From Huiozyma naganishii CBS 8797 (lineage: Eukaryota; Ascomycota; Saccharomycetes; Saccharomycetales; Saccharomycetaceae), in the NCBI RefSeq assembly GCF_000348985.1, contig NC_035924.1, forward strand, positions 1,178,001 through 1,242,000: 64,000 nucleotides of DNA. Reading direction: 5' to 3'. Of the stretch, positions 1 to 9,964 are shown piece by piece (position 1 is the stretch's first letter; each line of letters opens with the position of its first letter). A model generated the notes under the pieces. That model was not told the origin of the DNA. It saw only the letters and a list, made by a program, of their open reading frames with translations, and ran no database searches. The translations under genes were made by a program, and so were the position numbers.

Positions 1-3000
1 TCGCACAACGCGGGCGGGCCGCCCCGTGCGGAGCAGGAGCAGACTGGGGCCGTGGGGGACGCAGAGGGGGACGTCGAGGTGCCCGATTTTGATCAGGATG
101 GGCCCGCAGATGACGATTTGATGGCCGTCGTGGCTAATGCTGTGCATGCTATAGGGCAGGACGCGGGCGAGCATGGTCACGTGGATGCGGATGCGGATGC
201 CGGTGCAGACGCTGATGCAGATGCAGATGCAGACGAGGGCCACTGGGCACATATTATACAGCAGGGCCTGCTAGATGAGGAGCAACACAATGACACAGCG
301 GGGCAGGGCCAAGGGCAGGGACACGACACGCTCGACCAGGACGATGAAAACTTGGGGAGAGCCATTTTGGCAAGTCTGCAGGGGTTCAGCGAGCCTTCTG
401 CTGCAGAAGTGGGGGCCTCAGCACCGGCCGCAGAGGAAAGTGCTTTTCAGCAGACGAAGAAGGCCGCGGCAAAGAAGAAGAAAAAGAAGGATAAGACCGC
501 TGCGGACAAGAAGAAGCAGAAGAAGAAGAAACACCATCATGACAAGACAACTGCTGAAAGCTACTCTTTCCCATTTGGGGAGGGTGCTGCCCCCGATGGG
601 GAGGCTGGAGACACTGGGTCCATTGATATGGATACACAAGCTCTCGTAGAGGCCACATTGAAGGCGTTCGAAAAACAGATACTCGCCTCGGACGAACAAT
701 CGAACAAATCGGATACAGCGGAGAGGAGAGCAACCGGTAAAACTCAGGAGTCCACTACGGATAAAGCCCTCGATTACGATATACCGACATCGATCTTCTA
801 CCCGCAACCGAAACGACCCACAGCAACAAAGAAGAGACAGAAGAAGAAGAAGGCCACGCGGAAGAGTGCAACTGTAGATTCCGGCGCGAACACGATACAA
901 CAGGAGGATGATTTCTCGAAAGTGCTCGCAGATATGGTCAACCAGGTCGTCCATACCTCCGTCGAGGAGGACCAGCGCGGGAGAGACCTCGAAGATGAGT
1001 TGAGCGACGAGGGAGACCACATTGAACCACCGACATGGAACGACAACTTCGTCCAGTTGGAGTCCGCCAACGCAGAACCTTTCGACTTAAACCAGATCAT
1101 GCAGAACGCAATGACTCTCGCGTTCCAGGACGAACACGCTGAGCAGGCAGATGCAGAGGTCTCCCCGTCAGTACAACCACACGCCCCCAAACCGGCAAAG
1201 AAGAGGAAAGAACGGAACAAGAAACCATTGTACCCGGGGAACGAGAAGTTCAACAAGGGACTTGGGAAGTTCACGCTGGCAGACCTGTCGTCGGGGGAGT
1301 CACCCTTCCCGACGAATCTGAGCAGAACACCATCTTTCACAACAAGGAGACAACACAGCAAGTTCAGCACCCTCAAGGACAGACAACTTATTATCAGAGA
1401 TATTGACACTGCCAAACCATCTTCTAAACACAAAACAATGTCGAAGAAAACCTCTGCCAAACCTGAACTGACCAATGAGGAGTATTTCAGGAAAAAATTT
1501 GCGCCCATTGCCAACGAGGCAGCAAGCGTTGCTAGGAAACGGAGAAGGGAACAGAACAAAACGACACGTCTAAAGATGAGGGAGGAGAAGGACAGAGAGC
1601 GCGAGGAGAAGAGGAGCATGAAACTGCAGGAAATTGAGAAAAGAGAGGAGGAACAGAAAGAATTGAAGGCTATTGTCGCTAAAGGTCCACCATACCCTGC
1701 AGATCTGAGACTGACGAAGAAGGGCATCCCGAAAAAACCGTACAGGAGGTGGACGCCAGAAGAAATGGCCCTCAGGGCACAGTTACCAAAAGATGAGGCT
1801 GGTTTCCCCATCAAAATCTCAAAACATGCATCTATGGACAGAACCAGGCCGAGAAAACCGGCAATTTCTGTGCTCAAAAAGTTGCCCCTGTTCAATTTTG
1901 TTAGCAAGAATATCACCTCGCGAGGGTCCGAACTCAATGACATTGATGGCACTCTGTCGAACTTACCTCTACCTAGCGCTCCACTAAAAGAGTTGGCCCA
2001 TCAATGCCAACAGTTAGGGTACTCTGAAAGGGAGGTTATCACTGCATTGAAGCAGAACAGCGCAAGACAATTCAGCCCATTTGTTAAAACCGTTCTGCAT
2101 AAGGAGAAATTCCTTTTCCACCCACCATGGATTATTCCACTACATCCACCGCTCGCTTTACCAGTCGCCCGAAGAAGACCGAGACAAACGCAGAGGGAGG
2201 ACACCCCAGCATCTACTAAGACCACCGTTGGCAGCTCTTTTGTTGCCGCTACGAAGAAGCTGATCCCAATCATCTTAAACCCAATAATTAAGACGTTGAA
2301 GGCCGCAGCGAGAAAGAAAATCGCAAACGGTGCCTCGCCAGAAGAGGCGACAAGACATCTGTTAACTATCGTGAACTACACCAAGAAATCCATCATCCAA
2401 ACAATCATCAATGCAAGACAAAAGGCGACTCAAGAACGCACTTCGAGAATCAAAAGGGAGGGCAAAGTACCCTTACAGATGATCCAGTTGAAGACGCCAG
2501 AATTGAACACACATAGAGTACCTTTATTCAACCTTGCCAAGTTACAAGAAATTGCGGAAAAGGAGAAAATCGCTGAAAGTGACGGGAGACCGACTCTAAA
2601 TAAGATTAAAATTGAAGGAACCGATCCTCATCGGTCTATTCCAAAAATAGCGGAACAATCCGACCAACCCAAAGATGAGTCTGACAGAGCTGTGTCTCAG
2701 GAAGCGCCGCATTCTGATGCGCAGGAAGCAATTGAAATTTCGGACGCTGCTGAGGTGGAACCAGTTACAGGGGAACAACATGTATCCTTCGAGACGGTAG
2801 ACAAAGAGGCTTCCAAAGAAAATTTATCGGTGGTTTCAGACGTCGAGGGGAGTAAATCGGGAGTCTCATCCTTGGAGGACAAGCCACCGCTATCAGAAGA
2901 AAATTCACATATCGATTCTGAAACGGCGAGGAGTGATTCGATGGAAATTGATAGAGATGACAGCCTGCAGCAGTCAAACGGAGATACTGTTAGAAATGAT

Positions 3001-4047
3001 GGTGGAATTACCACAGTGAGAGAGATAATTGAGGTGAAAGACGAACAGGATGAGACGGCTACACCACCACTGCCAAAGCTCCAACCAATAAAACCGATCG
3101 ATATAAAACGCGAGGCCCCTAGAGAGGAACTCGCTCATTCTGTCAAAGTCGAATCGTTGGTAGAGTCCCTAGTGAAGGAGCAGATGCGTCACGATGAGTC
3201 GAACCCTGAGGAAAATGTGTCCTTAAGTTCAAACCTGAGCAATATCATTACTTCCACAATCAGCGGATTGATTCCGAACATTCAAGAGGCCTTCCTTGAA
3301 AGAGAGCAAGAGGAAGAATATAACGATGCTGAGGATACAAAGGAGGAAAAAATCGATAAGAACAAAATACTAAACCTGGATGGGCTAGTGCCTCCAGCGC
3401 ATAGTTTCCTGTCCAACACTGAACGACTAAAGCATGCTCGCATTCCGAAACGGGTTGTTAGGAAACCGCGGATCAAAGTTCATAAAAGTGTCTCTCCGCC
3501 GCCTCCAGAGTATACTTTCTTGATACCTGGGCAGACGAATGCTCCGAAGAGGAAATCTTTTGTGTTGAAAAGGGCCAAGGAACTTTTGAACGCGGATGAG
3601 ATGCTGCTTCTGAGACGGGCAATTAACAAGGAGCGGAAGCGGAAATGGAGGGAGGCCAACGTCGGGAAGAATTGGGAACACGATCTCAGATCAAGATTAA
3701 AGAAGCGTGCCAGCATGTTGTTCGAAAACGGGACTGCCGAGGAGAGGGACCGCTGGATTGAGAAGACTTTCAACGCCAAGTGTGAGGAAAACAGGCACAG
3801 TGAATCTGATTTCATGGAGAGAAGCCCCGAGGCAAATAAGCTAAAATGCAAAGTCACGGATAACGAAGCGTTGAACTTCATCGCATCGAGAGTGAACAGA
3901 ATGGACGTTGCTCGGATGATCGAACGCGATCTTTGCACGGAATTTGGAGATTTTGACGAGACGCCGGCGACCAAGAGACAGAAACTGGATGATTCCTGCT
4001 CAATGGATAATGGGACATCGAACGAGGTTATTGATATCAGTATATAA
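1..4047 (+). CDS. SPP41: SPP41 orthologue (YDR464W), 5' end cut by window
   Basis: The frame is open from the first base with no stop, so the true start lies outside the window; about 1348 residues are visible, against 1435 in S. cerevisiae. The N-terminal part is very acidic, with an Asp-Ala run at 184-236. Lysine-rich blocks follow (about 460-540 and 830-870), then a conserved stretch around 1240-1360 (KFNKGLGKFTLADLSSGESP) and a long charged coiled-coil-like region at 1550-1680. S. cerevisiae Spp41 was described as a negative regulator of PRP4 and PRP3 expression; its molecular activity is not established. I see no enzyme domain. Identity rests on the conserved block and on RMT2 and PKH3 following in the S. 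cerevisiae order. Confidence 0.85.
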   Translation, partial: SHNAGGPPRAEQEQTGAVGDAEGDVEVPDFDQDGPADDDLMAVVANAVHAIGQDAGEHGHVDADADAGADADADADADEGHWAHIIQQGLLDEEQHNDTAGQGQGQGHDTLDQDDENLGRAILASLQGFSEPSAAEVGASAPAAEESAFQQTKKAAAKKKKKKDKTAADKKKQKKKKHHHDKTTAESYSFPFGEGAAPDGEAGDTGSIDMDTQALVEATLKAFEKQILASDEQSNKSDTAERRATGKTQESTTDKALDYDIPTSIFYPQPKRPTATKKRQKKKKATRKSATVDSGANTIQQEDDFSKVLADMVNQVVHTSVEEDQRGRDLEDELSDEGDHIEPPTWNDNFVQLESANAEPFDLNQIMQNAMTLAFQDEHAEQADAEVSPSVQPHAPKPAKKRKERNKKPLYPGNEKFNKGLGKFTLADLSSGESPFPTNLSRTPSFTTRRQHSKFSTLKDRQLIIRDIDTAKPSSKHKTMSKKTSAKPELTNEEYFRKKFAPIANEAASVARKRRREQNKTTRLKMREEKDREREEKRSMKLQEIEKREEEQKELKAIVAKGPPYPADLRLTKKGIPKKPYRRWTPEEMALRAQLPKDEAGFPIKISKHASMDRTRPRKPAISVLKKLPLFNFVSKNITSRGSELNDIDGTLSNLPLPSAPLKELAHQCQQLGYSEREVITALKQNSARQFSPFVKTVLHKEKFLFHPPWIIPLHPPLALPVARRRPRQTQREDTPASTKTTVGSSFVAATKKLIPIILNPIIKTLKAAARKKIANGASPEEATRHLLTIVNYTKKSIIQTIINARQKATQERTSRIKREGKVPLQMIQLKTPELNTHRVPLFNLAKLQEIAEKEKIAESDGRPTLNKIKIEGTDPHRSIPKIAEQSDQPKDESDRAVSQEAPHSDAQEAIEISDAAEVEPVTGEQHVSFETVDKEASKENLSVVSDVEGSKSGVSSLEDKPPLSEENSHIDSETARSDSMEIDRDDSLQQSNGDTVRNDGGITTVREIIEVKDEQDETATPPLPKLQPIKPIDIKREAPREELAHSVKVESLVESLVKEQMRHDESNPEENVSLSSNLSNIITSTISGLIPNIQEAFLEREQEEEYNDAEDTKEEKIDKNKILNLDGLVPPAHSFLSNTERLKHARIPKRVVRKPRIKVHKSVSPPPPEYTFLIPGQTNAPKRKSFVLKRAKELLNADEMLLLRRAINKERKRKWREANVGKNWEHDLRSRLKKRASMLFENGTAEERDRWIEKTFNAKCEENRHSESDFMERSPEANKLKCKVTDNEALNFIASRVNRMDVARMIERDLCTEFGDFDETPATKRQKLDDSCSMDNGTSNEVIDISI
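182..237 (+). repeat. GATGCN-type short tandem repeat in SPP41
   Basis: Imperfect six-base units encode alternating Asp-Ala residues in the acidic N-terminal region of SPP41. Confidence 0.7.
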
Positions 4048-4077
4048 GATCGAGAGGTTTAGTAACGAGGTCTGGTA

Positions 4078-4101
4078 CTGATATATATATATATATATAG
4101 G
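4078..4101. terminator. TA-rich spacer between convergent SPP41 and RMT2
   Basis: A run of alternating TA lies in the 86-bp gap between the two convergent stop codons. TA-rich elements of this kind act in yeast 3'-end formation. The role is inferred from position and composition. Confidence 0.45.
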
Positions 4102-4133
4102 TACGTATTTGACGTATCTAGTTGTAGAAATTT

Positions 4134-5372
4134 TCACAGGAACGAGATCCTTGGATGGTAGTAGTAGTTCACGTTGTAGTAGGACCTCTTGACGTTCTTC
4201 CAGTCGGGTAGGATCTTCGTGATATCGATTTTCTTGTACTCGCACTTCATGCCGTAGTTGTTGACGTCCAGTTCCACGATGGCTTTGTACACGTCGTAGC
4301 AAATCTGTCTGTCCGCGCCGAGCCCGTTGAAGAAGGAGAACACGCCCGTGGGTTTGATAAGCCCGACGACGACGTCGTAAAGGTCTAGCATATCCTTGTA
4401 GTGTTCGCTGAATGTGTCGTAGTAGATACCGTCGAAGAACACTTCGCCGTCGTCGAGAAGTTTGTTCAAAGTATCTTGCCATCTCCCCTCGAGGATCACA
4501 ACGTTTGGTTTCTCGTACCACCCGTCTTCCCTCAATTTGGCCAGGACGTCTGGGTGAGCCTCGCAGATGTAGTGTTTCTTTGGGGTTTTCTGCTGGATGA
4601 ACCCGTCGATGATACCCATACCAAAGCCAATGTTCAGGACAATGGGTGCGTCGTCTTCCACAGAGGAGAAAAGTGTGTCAGCAGCGAGTTTCATGATTTC
4701 TGTCTCCCACTCCATCATCACACCGTGTTTGTCTCCCTGCGTTAGCAGAGCATCGTCCGTGTACTCGAGCGTGGTCTTCAAGTAGGTGTCTTGGTCTGCG
4801 GCGGGACCATCCACAGGAGGGTCCACGGGAGGGTCCACGGGAGGGTCCACGGGAGGGTCCACGGGACCCTCATCAGCGGGCCTTTCCACAGACTCACACT
4901 CTTGCGGGTCCCTCTCGTCATCGTCCTCCAAAAACTCAATCTCCCCGCCGTTCAGCTTCCTGAGCAGCAGTTCCGCGCTCACTCCAGCCTCTACGAGCCT
5001 ACGGTACAATGGACCCGTCTCCGAGTCCTCCCCGCTCTCCAGCAGCAGGTCCCCGACGGTCTTCCCCTCGTAGTCGAGGAAGTTCCACCCGGCACCGTAC
5101 TCGAACAGCATGTCCATAAGCTCGAGCACGACGGCCCTCTCCGCCTCGGTCAGATCCCGGGGCAGCGACCGCGCCAACACATGCAGTGGCGTCGTGCTCG
5201 AGTCCTCAGCAGTAACCTCGCCTTGATCCCCATCCTTCTCAAACGCAGCGACCTGCTCCAGCGTGTACGTCGCGGGAACGCCAGCACGCAGGTACGCCCG
5301 CAGCGTCTCGACGTACCGCTCCCGCGTGACCGGTCTTTCGGAAAACCCCAGCAAACTGTGCAACTCAGACAT
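4134..5372 (-). CDS. RMT2: Protein arginine N5-methyltransferase Rmt2
   Basis: Rmt2 methylates the delta nitrogen of an arginine in ribosomal protein L12 (Rpl12), using S-adenosylmethionine. The product is 412 residues, the same length as in S. cerevisiae. The start is the ATG of MSELHSLLGF, matching the family N-terminus; an in-frame ATG 39 bases upstream is judged spurious. The N-terminal half has ankyrin-like sequence (TTPLHVLARSLP, then GAGWNFLDYEGKTVGDLL). The C-terminal half is the methyltransferase, with the SAM-binding motif VLNIGFGMGIIDGF and downstream YDTFSEHYKDM. Between them sits a low-complexity Pro-Val-Asp-Pro repeat encoded by a 12-nt tandem repeat. It converges on SPP41 and diverges from PKH3, as in S. 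cerevisiae. Confidence 0.95.
   Translation of the reverse strand: MSELHSLLGFSERPVTRERYVETLRAYLRAGVPATYTLEQVAAFEKDGDQGEVTAEDSSTTPLHVLARSLPRDLTEAERAVVLELMDMLFEYGAGWNFLDYEGKTVGDLLLESGEDSETGPLYRRLVEAGVSAELLLRKLNGGEIEFLEDDDERDPQECESVERPADEGPVDPPVDPPVDPPVDPPVDGPAADQDTYLKTTLEYTDDALLTQGDKHGVMMEWETEIMKLAADTLFSSVEDDAPIVLNIGFGMGIIDGFIQQKTPKKHYICEAHPDVLAKLREDGWYEKPNVVILEGRWQDTLNKLLDDGEVFFDGIYYDTFSEHYKDMLDLYDVVVGLIKPTGVFSFFNGLGADRQICYDVYKAIVELDVNNYGMKCEYKKIDITKILPDWKNVKRSYYNVNYYYHPRISFL
4810..4871 (-). repeat. 12-nt tandem repeat in RMT2 linker
   Basis: About five copies of a 12-nt unit (GGAGGGTCCACG on the plus strand, one start phase) encode four to five PVDP repeats in the linker between the ankyrin-like and methyltransferase parts of Rmt2. 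Confidence 0.85.
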
Positions 5373-5765
5373 CCTCACACACCTGTCTGGGGACCCCAGC
5401 AACCGTCCCAATGGCTAACCAGCTGCAACCAACGGCAGCTCATCGGCCCATCTTCACAAGGTCTTCGCATCGCTGGGTGCACGGCTTTTTGTCACTTCTC
5501 AAAAAGTGCAAAAAAGTGAAAAATATCCAAAATCACGTGCGCCTCTGATTTTTGTGCGAAAAGCGCAAAGAAACGGAAAAGGCCCTTTTTATCCCTCGGC
5601 GTGCGGTTTGGAGTTGGACGGGAAGGAGGTCAAGAGGCGGTCGTTCTGCTGCGTTGTGTGTGTGTGTTTAGGAGAGGGTTGTGCGAAGGGGAAGTGTGCT
5701 TTATTTCTGGAGGTTTTCCGTCTTTTTTTTTTGATTTTCTGGGTCTGATACTACTCCATGTTTAC

Positions 5766-8654
5766 ATGACTTCCAGGAAGTGCTCGCCGAGTGATTTCAT
5801 CTTCAAGGAGGAATTGGGCCACGGGTCCTACTCCACGGTGTATAAGGCGCTGGACAGGCGGGACGTGAAGAATGTGTACGCGATCAAAGTGTGCTCGAAG
5901 CAGCATATTATCAAGGAGGGGAAAGTGAAGTACGTGACGATAGAGAAGAATACGCTGAATTTGCTCGCGAGGGCAAACCACCCGGGGATCGTGAAGCTGC
6001 ACTACACGTTCCACGACGCGCAGAACCTGTACTTTGTGCTCGACTATGCGTGTGGCGGGGAGTTGCTCACGCTGCTGCACAAAATGGGCACTTTCAGCGA
6101 GTTATGGGCACGGCATTTCAGCGTGCAGCTTGTGGACACGCTCGCGTATATACACTCGCAGGGAGTGATCCACAGGGACCTCAAGCCGGAGAATGTGCTT
6201 CTCGACCAGACTGGGCGACTCATGATCACGGATTTCGGTGCCGCGTTTACCGTGGACCGTGCGGAGCAACTCGGTGCGCACTGCGCGGCGTCCTCGTCCT
6301 TTGTGGGGACCGCGGAGTACGTCTCGCCGGAGCTTTTGCTACACAACCAGTGCGGGTTCTCCTCGGACGTGTGGGCGCTCGGGTGCATGGTGTTCCAGTT
6401 TGTAGAGGGACACCCGCCCTTCAGGGGCGAGAACGAGCTCCGCACGTTCGAGAAGATCATCGCGCTGGACTACAGTTGGAACTACGAGTTGCACCCGAAC
6501 AAGATCGCCACGGGGAAACCAGCGACCAACCCGCTTATTGTGAGTCTCGTCAAGAAAATGCTCACCATCAACACGCAGGACCGGATATCCCTCAGGGGCA
6601 TCCAGGGGTCGTCCTGGTTCGACGGCGTCGACTGGGACGATAAGCGTACGATTTGGAGAGGTATATGGCAACTCCCAGCAACGGAGAACGCGCAACAACA
6701 ACAACAGCTAATGATGGGACAAGCAAGAACAACAAACGCGTACCACCGCATGATACCAAACAGACAATTGCATGTTATTGACACACCAATCAAAAGTATA
6801 ACAATAACAAAACAGAAGAAGAAGAAACCAACGAAACCAAACTCCACAAGCAGTATAGTCGAATGGAGGAAGAAACTAGGCATACCAACAGCCAACGCTA
6901 CCGTGAGCGCAAACGTAAACGCAAATGCAAACACAGACGCATTAATCGATTTCAGCAATAGCATGACCAAGAACAGATCAAGCCGAGGGAACTCCCTTGT
7001 CCCCGCTGTGACTCCACCAGCGACCGCTGTACCTGCGCCGATCCAACCGCAAATAACTCCACAATCGATAAACGGAGCGGTACAACGAACACAGCAGAAG
7101 GTACCGTACACGAACAGTCAGCCGATGTATGCTCCGCCACGGACCCCAACGAACCAAACGACTTTTGTGCGTGCTGAGAGGAAAAACCCGCCACTACAGG
7201 GGATACAGACACAGTTGCCTGAAGGGTCCAACAACATCACTAATAAAACCGCTACTGGCATAAGCACCAAAGTTCCTGGTCCCTTTACGGAAAATATACA
7301 CCCACCGGCCCCCAAGGTAGAGAAACAGACAGCTGCTACAAAGCTATCACCAAAACTAACGACACCACTACATATAACAACCAAGAATGTCTTGAAACAG
7401 GACTACATTTTCATGCATACTATACCGTACAGGCAGGACGGACCGGGGATGTCAATGGAAAGCTATAACAAGATAGATAACGACCTGATCACATCTCTAG
7501 TCTCCGAAAACAAACTGACGCTAAACTCACCAGCTTGTATACCGGCTTTACTCACTTTGAGGAAAAACGGCACCCTATCGTACTCGACAGGATCTCAGAC
7601 ACACGAGATGGTCAATATCGGAGACTCTGAACTGTCCATGTACGACTTCGAATTCGACGAGTTGTCCCGCAAAGGGTTTCTCATCCTGGAAAAGTACAAA
7701 CGCAAAGTTTGGCTCATATCTTTGCCCTCGTTTGCGGCACTGTCAAAACTATCACCAGAGAAACACGTACCGAGTGCGAAATCTAAAAGTGTGGTCAACA
7801 CGGGGGAAAACTGGGTCGACTGCTTCTTCAGAGCTAGACAGTTGATGGAGGAAGAAGACAATACACCGACCAGGGCACATACTTCCTCTGCAGCGGAACA
7901 GGAAATTACCAACAAGCTGAACGGCGTTTCACTGAGAACGGTACCACAGTCGACACCAAAGACTACACCCAAGACCGCACCCAAGACCGCACCCAAGACC
8001 GCACCCAAGACCGCACCCAAGACCGCACCCAAGGCCGTACCAACCACCGCGGCTGCCAAAATACCGGTCCATGCAAGCAAACAGAGCGGCAACCCACAAC
8101 CTAGCAGTATGAGCAACAATTCGACACTGGCCTCACCCGTGTCAACGAAGGCCGCCGTGGATCGTGCCCCACTGATGAGTAGATCATCGTCTGGGTCGAA
8201 CATGACCCCTGCACACATGGCAAAGACAAGAACCGCACCACAGGCTCAAATCGCCAGTCCGAGGAAACCTTCGCAGCATCACTACAACCAGCTGCCATTG
8301 GCATCGTCCCCACTATCTCCGACCACGGGGACACCCGTGGGGGCTACGCAGCGGCGGGTGCTCTCCGGATCGCCACTCGTCTCGCAGTCCCCACGGTCCA
8401 CCACAAGATCACCCAGTGTGCCGTCGCGCCATTTAGCTAGCAACAGCAGTGGGGACGTACGGTCCCCACCTCCATCAGCTCAACTGAACAACAAGAAACG
8501 GTATAGCGCACCAAAGAACATGGTCATCAGCAGCAGTCGGTACGAAGTGATCCACTCGCTCTCGAGCCGCACAGCAGACGCACAAGAGGCAACGTCCGGT
8601 GCATCAGCAGCGTTCAAGAACCTGCAGAAGAAGAAACCCAAGAAGAAGCAGTAG
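5766..8654 (+). CDS. PKH3: PDK1-type serine/threonine kinase Pkh3
   Basis: Family members phosphorylate the activation loop of AGC kinases in cell-wall and sphingolipid signalling; Pkh3 is the least characterised yeast paralogue. The start chosen is the ATG of MTSRKCSPSDFIF, just before the kinase fold; the frame is open further upstream but contains poorly conserved promoter-like sequence. The product is 962 residues (S. cerevisiae 898). The kinase domain spans about 11-275: glycine loop ELGHGSYSTVYKA, lysine in YAIKVCSK, HRDLKPENVLL, DFG in MITDFGAAF, and an activation segment SSFVGTAEYVSPE. A conserved C-terminal segment at about residues 545-670 (DYIFMHTIPYRQDG to KVWLISLPSF) looks PH-like. 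The remainder is Ser/Thr/Pro/Asn-rich and probably disordered. Confidence 0.93.
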   Translation: MTSRKCSPSDFIFKEELGHGSYSTVYKALDRRDVKNVYAIKVCSKQHIIKEGKVKYVTIEKNTLNLLARANHPGIVKLHYTFHDAQNLYFVLDYACGGELLTLLHKMGTFSELWARHFSVQLVDTLAYIHSQGVIHRDLKPENVLLDQTGRLMITDFGAAFTVDRAEQLGAHCAASSSFVGTAEYVSPELLLHNQCGFSSDVWALGCMVFQFVEGHPPFRGENELRTFEKIIALDYSWNYELHPNKIATGKPATNPLIVSLVKKMLTINTQDRISLRGIQGSSWFDGVDWDDKRTIWRGIWQLPATENAQQQQQLMMGQARTTNAYHRMIPNRQLHVIDTPIKSITITKQKKKKPTKPNSTSSIVEWRKKLGIPTANATVSANVNANANTDALIDFSNSMTKNRSSRGNSLVPAVTPPATAVPAPIQPQITPQSINGAVQRTQQKVPYTNSQPMYAPPRTPTNQTTFVRAERKNPPLQGIQTQLPEGSNNITNKTATGISTKVPGPFTENIHPPAPKVEKQTAATKLSPKLTTPLHITTKNVLKQDYIFMHTIPYRQDGPGMSMESYNKIDNDLITSLVSENKLTLNSPACIPALLTLRKNGTLSYSTGSQTHEMVNIGDSELSMYDFEFDELSRKGFLILEKYKRKVWLISLPSFAALSKLSPEKHVPSAKSKSVVNTGENWVDCFFRARQLMEEEDNTPTRAHTSSAAEQEITNKLNGVSLRTVPQSTPKTTPKTAPKTAPKTAPKTAPKTAPKAVPTTAAAKIPVHASKQSGNPQPSSMSNNSTLASPVSTKAAVDRAPLMSRSSSGSNMTPAHMAKTRTAPQAQIASPRKPSQHHYNQLPLASSPLSPTTGTPVGATQRRVLSGSPLVSQSPRSTTRSPSVPSRHLASNSSGDVRSPPPSAQLNNKKRYSAPKNMVISSSRYEVIHSLSSRTADAQEATSGASAAFKNLQKKKPKKKQ
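7951..8036 (+). repeat. 12-nt tandem repeat in PKH3
   Basis: About six units of ACCCAAGACCGC-type sequence encode a TPKTAPKTAPK run in the disordered C-terminal half of Pkh3. Confidence 0.85.
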
Positions 8655-8772
8655 TCGATGCTGTGCGTATACGGTTATATATATAGATGTATGTATGTAC
8701 CCCCGGGCATGGATCGAACAGAGACAATCACTACAACCAAGTTGAACATATGTCACCCATGTTGGGGAGAAT

Positions 8773-9423
8773 TCAGGCGATGAAGGCGAACACGAGGAGT
8801 GCGATCAGTGCGATGATCAGCAGCATTATGCAACAATCGTTGACCTTTTCCTTGTTCTTCTCGTAGACCCACTCGAGCTGTCTCCGGCCCCTGTGCAGCT
8901 TCCCCGACAACGTGTCAAACTCTCCGTCCATCTGGTCGAGCAGTTCGCCCTGGTCTTGCAGCTCCTGACCCATCGTTTGTGCGTGCAGATGCAAGTTGTG
9001 CATAGACTTGTGTATATCGTCAAGATGAGAATCCTGCTCCTGGAGGATCTGCTGCTGGAACGGGTTGGATAGATCGGTGGCCATGGGTTCGTCCCCTACT
9101 ACCTCACCGCTGGCAGTTGCACTTGCGCCTGCAGCGGTATCTGCCTCTGTCACTGCGCCAGGTCCGCCCTCGGGGAGAGCAGATAACCGCTCATACTCCG
9201 ATCGTAGCTTGCCCAGTCGTCTCTGCCGCTCTGCAGTATCGACCCCCGTGTTCTGTATTACAATAAGGCTTCTATCTAGGTCCTCCAGCGTGTCCCTCAC
9301 GTCCTCTAGGATCTCCTGTACCTCGCCGTCCGGCGTATGAGTCCGCAAATGCGCAGAAAGCCTCTCCAACTGCTCCTCTGCGTCCTTGAGCACCTGGTCG
9401 AAGGGATCCTCGACGTCGCTCAT
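8773..9423 (-). CDS. TLG1: Endosomal/late-Golgi t-SNARE Tlg1
   Basis: Tlg1 is a SNARE for fusion of endosome-derived vesicles with the late Golgi. The product is 216 residues (S. cerevisiae 224). It starts at MSDVEDPFDQVLKDAEEQL, two codons below an upstream in-frame Met. The N-terminal half is a three-helix syntaxin-6-like domain. The SNARE motif lies at about 120-185 (NPFQQQILQEQDSHLDDIHK to GRRQLEWVYEKNKEK), and a single C-terminal anchor ends in LIALLVFAFIA. Tail-anchored topology is clear. It is divergent with SDC1, as in S. cerevisiae. Confidence 0.96.
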   Translation of the reverse strand: MSDVEDPFDQVLKDAEEQLERLSAHLRTHTPDGEVQEILEDVRDTLEDLDRSLIVIQNTGVDTAERQRRLGKLRSEYERLSALPEGGPGAVTEADTAAGASATASGEVVGDEPMATDLSNPFQQQILQEQDSHLDDIHKSMHNLHLHAQTMGQELQDQGELLDQMDGEFDTLSGKLHRGRRQLEWVYEKNKEKVNDCCIMLLIIALIALLVFAFIA

Positions 9424-9599
9424 CCTCAATAGAACCTATAGGTGCTTCTATGGGGTCACTCTTGCTGTCCCGTATCTCAACTGTCTCCTTGGGGCCTCAT
9501 CATGTCGAAATCGCTTCGCTTATTTAATGGTTGCTCTACCGTATGTAGGACTTCAGTTACTGCTTGGAAACTGGCGCGACACCCTGTACAGAACCACTA

Positions 9600-9857
9600 A
9601 TGAGCGACGGCGACGGTGACAGCGAGAACACGAGACAAGTTGGCGCTGGGACCGGTTCCCAGGGGAACGAGCCGCTTTTGGGTCAGTCCTCGGCGAGTCT
9701 AGTGGCGACGGTCGGCGGGTCCAGCACGCGGAAGTACCTGAACGAGGAAGTGACGCCCGCGTTGCTCCGTGGGATGCGGCTCATTGCTGTCGAGCAACCA
9801 GAGAATCCACTTAAGCGGTTAGGCGAGTACCTCATTGAGCAGAGCGGTTCCAAGTAA
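9600..9857 (+). CDS. SDC1: COMPASS complex subunit Sdc1 (Dpy-30)
   Basis: Sdc1 is the Dpy-30 subunit of the Set1/COMPASS histone H3-K4 methyltransferase and helps dimerise the complex. The start is the first ATG (MSDGDGDSENT); the frame is open upstream only with a TTG. The product is 85 residues, about half the length in S. cerevisiae (175) because the N-terminal extension is short. The whole C-terminal half is the Dpy-30 motif (TRKYLNEEVTPALLRGM, then RPEN-like QPENPLKRLGEYLIEQ). It is short but carries the entire functional motif. Confidence 0.93.
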   Translation: MSDGDGDSENTRQVGAGTGSQGNEPLLGQSSASLVATVGGSSTRKYLNEEVTPALLRGMRLIAVEQPENPLKRLGEYLIEQSGSK

Positions 9858-9964
9858 GAATCGAGGCAGACAAGAAGCACCATAGATGCTGGACGGTCCA
9901 CCGCCCCCCAATTATATACACACAACGAATACATACCTGTAAGTAACGTTGTCGTCGACAGCAG

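Noticed and set aside
418..1952. Long minus-strand frames (up to 384 codons) opposite SPP41
   Set aside because: Antisense shadows of a strongly biased coding sequence; no family resemblance and no context.
5601..5765. Upstream extension of PKH3 by 55 codons
   Set aside because: Promoter-like, not conserved; family proteins begin just before the kinase domain at 5766.
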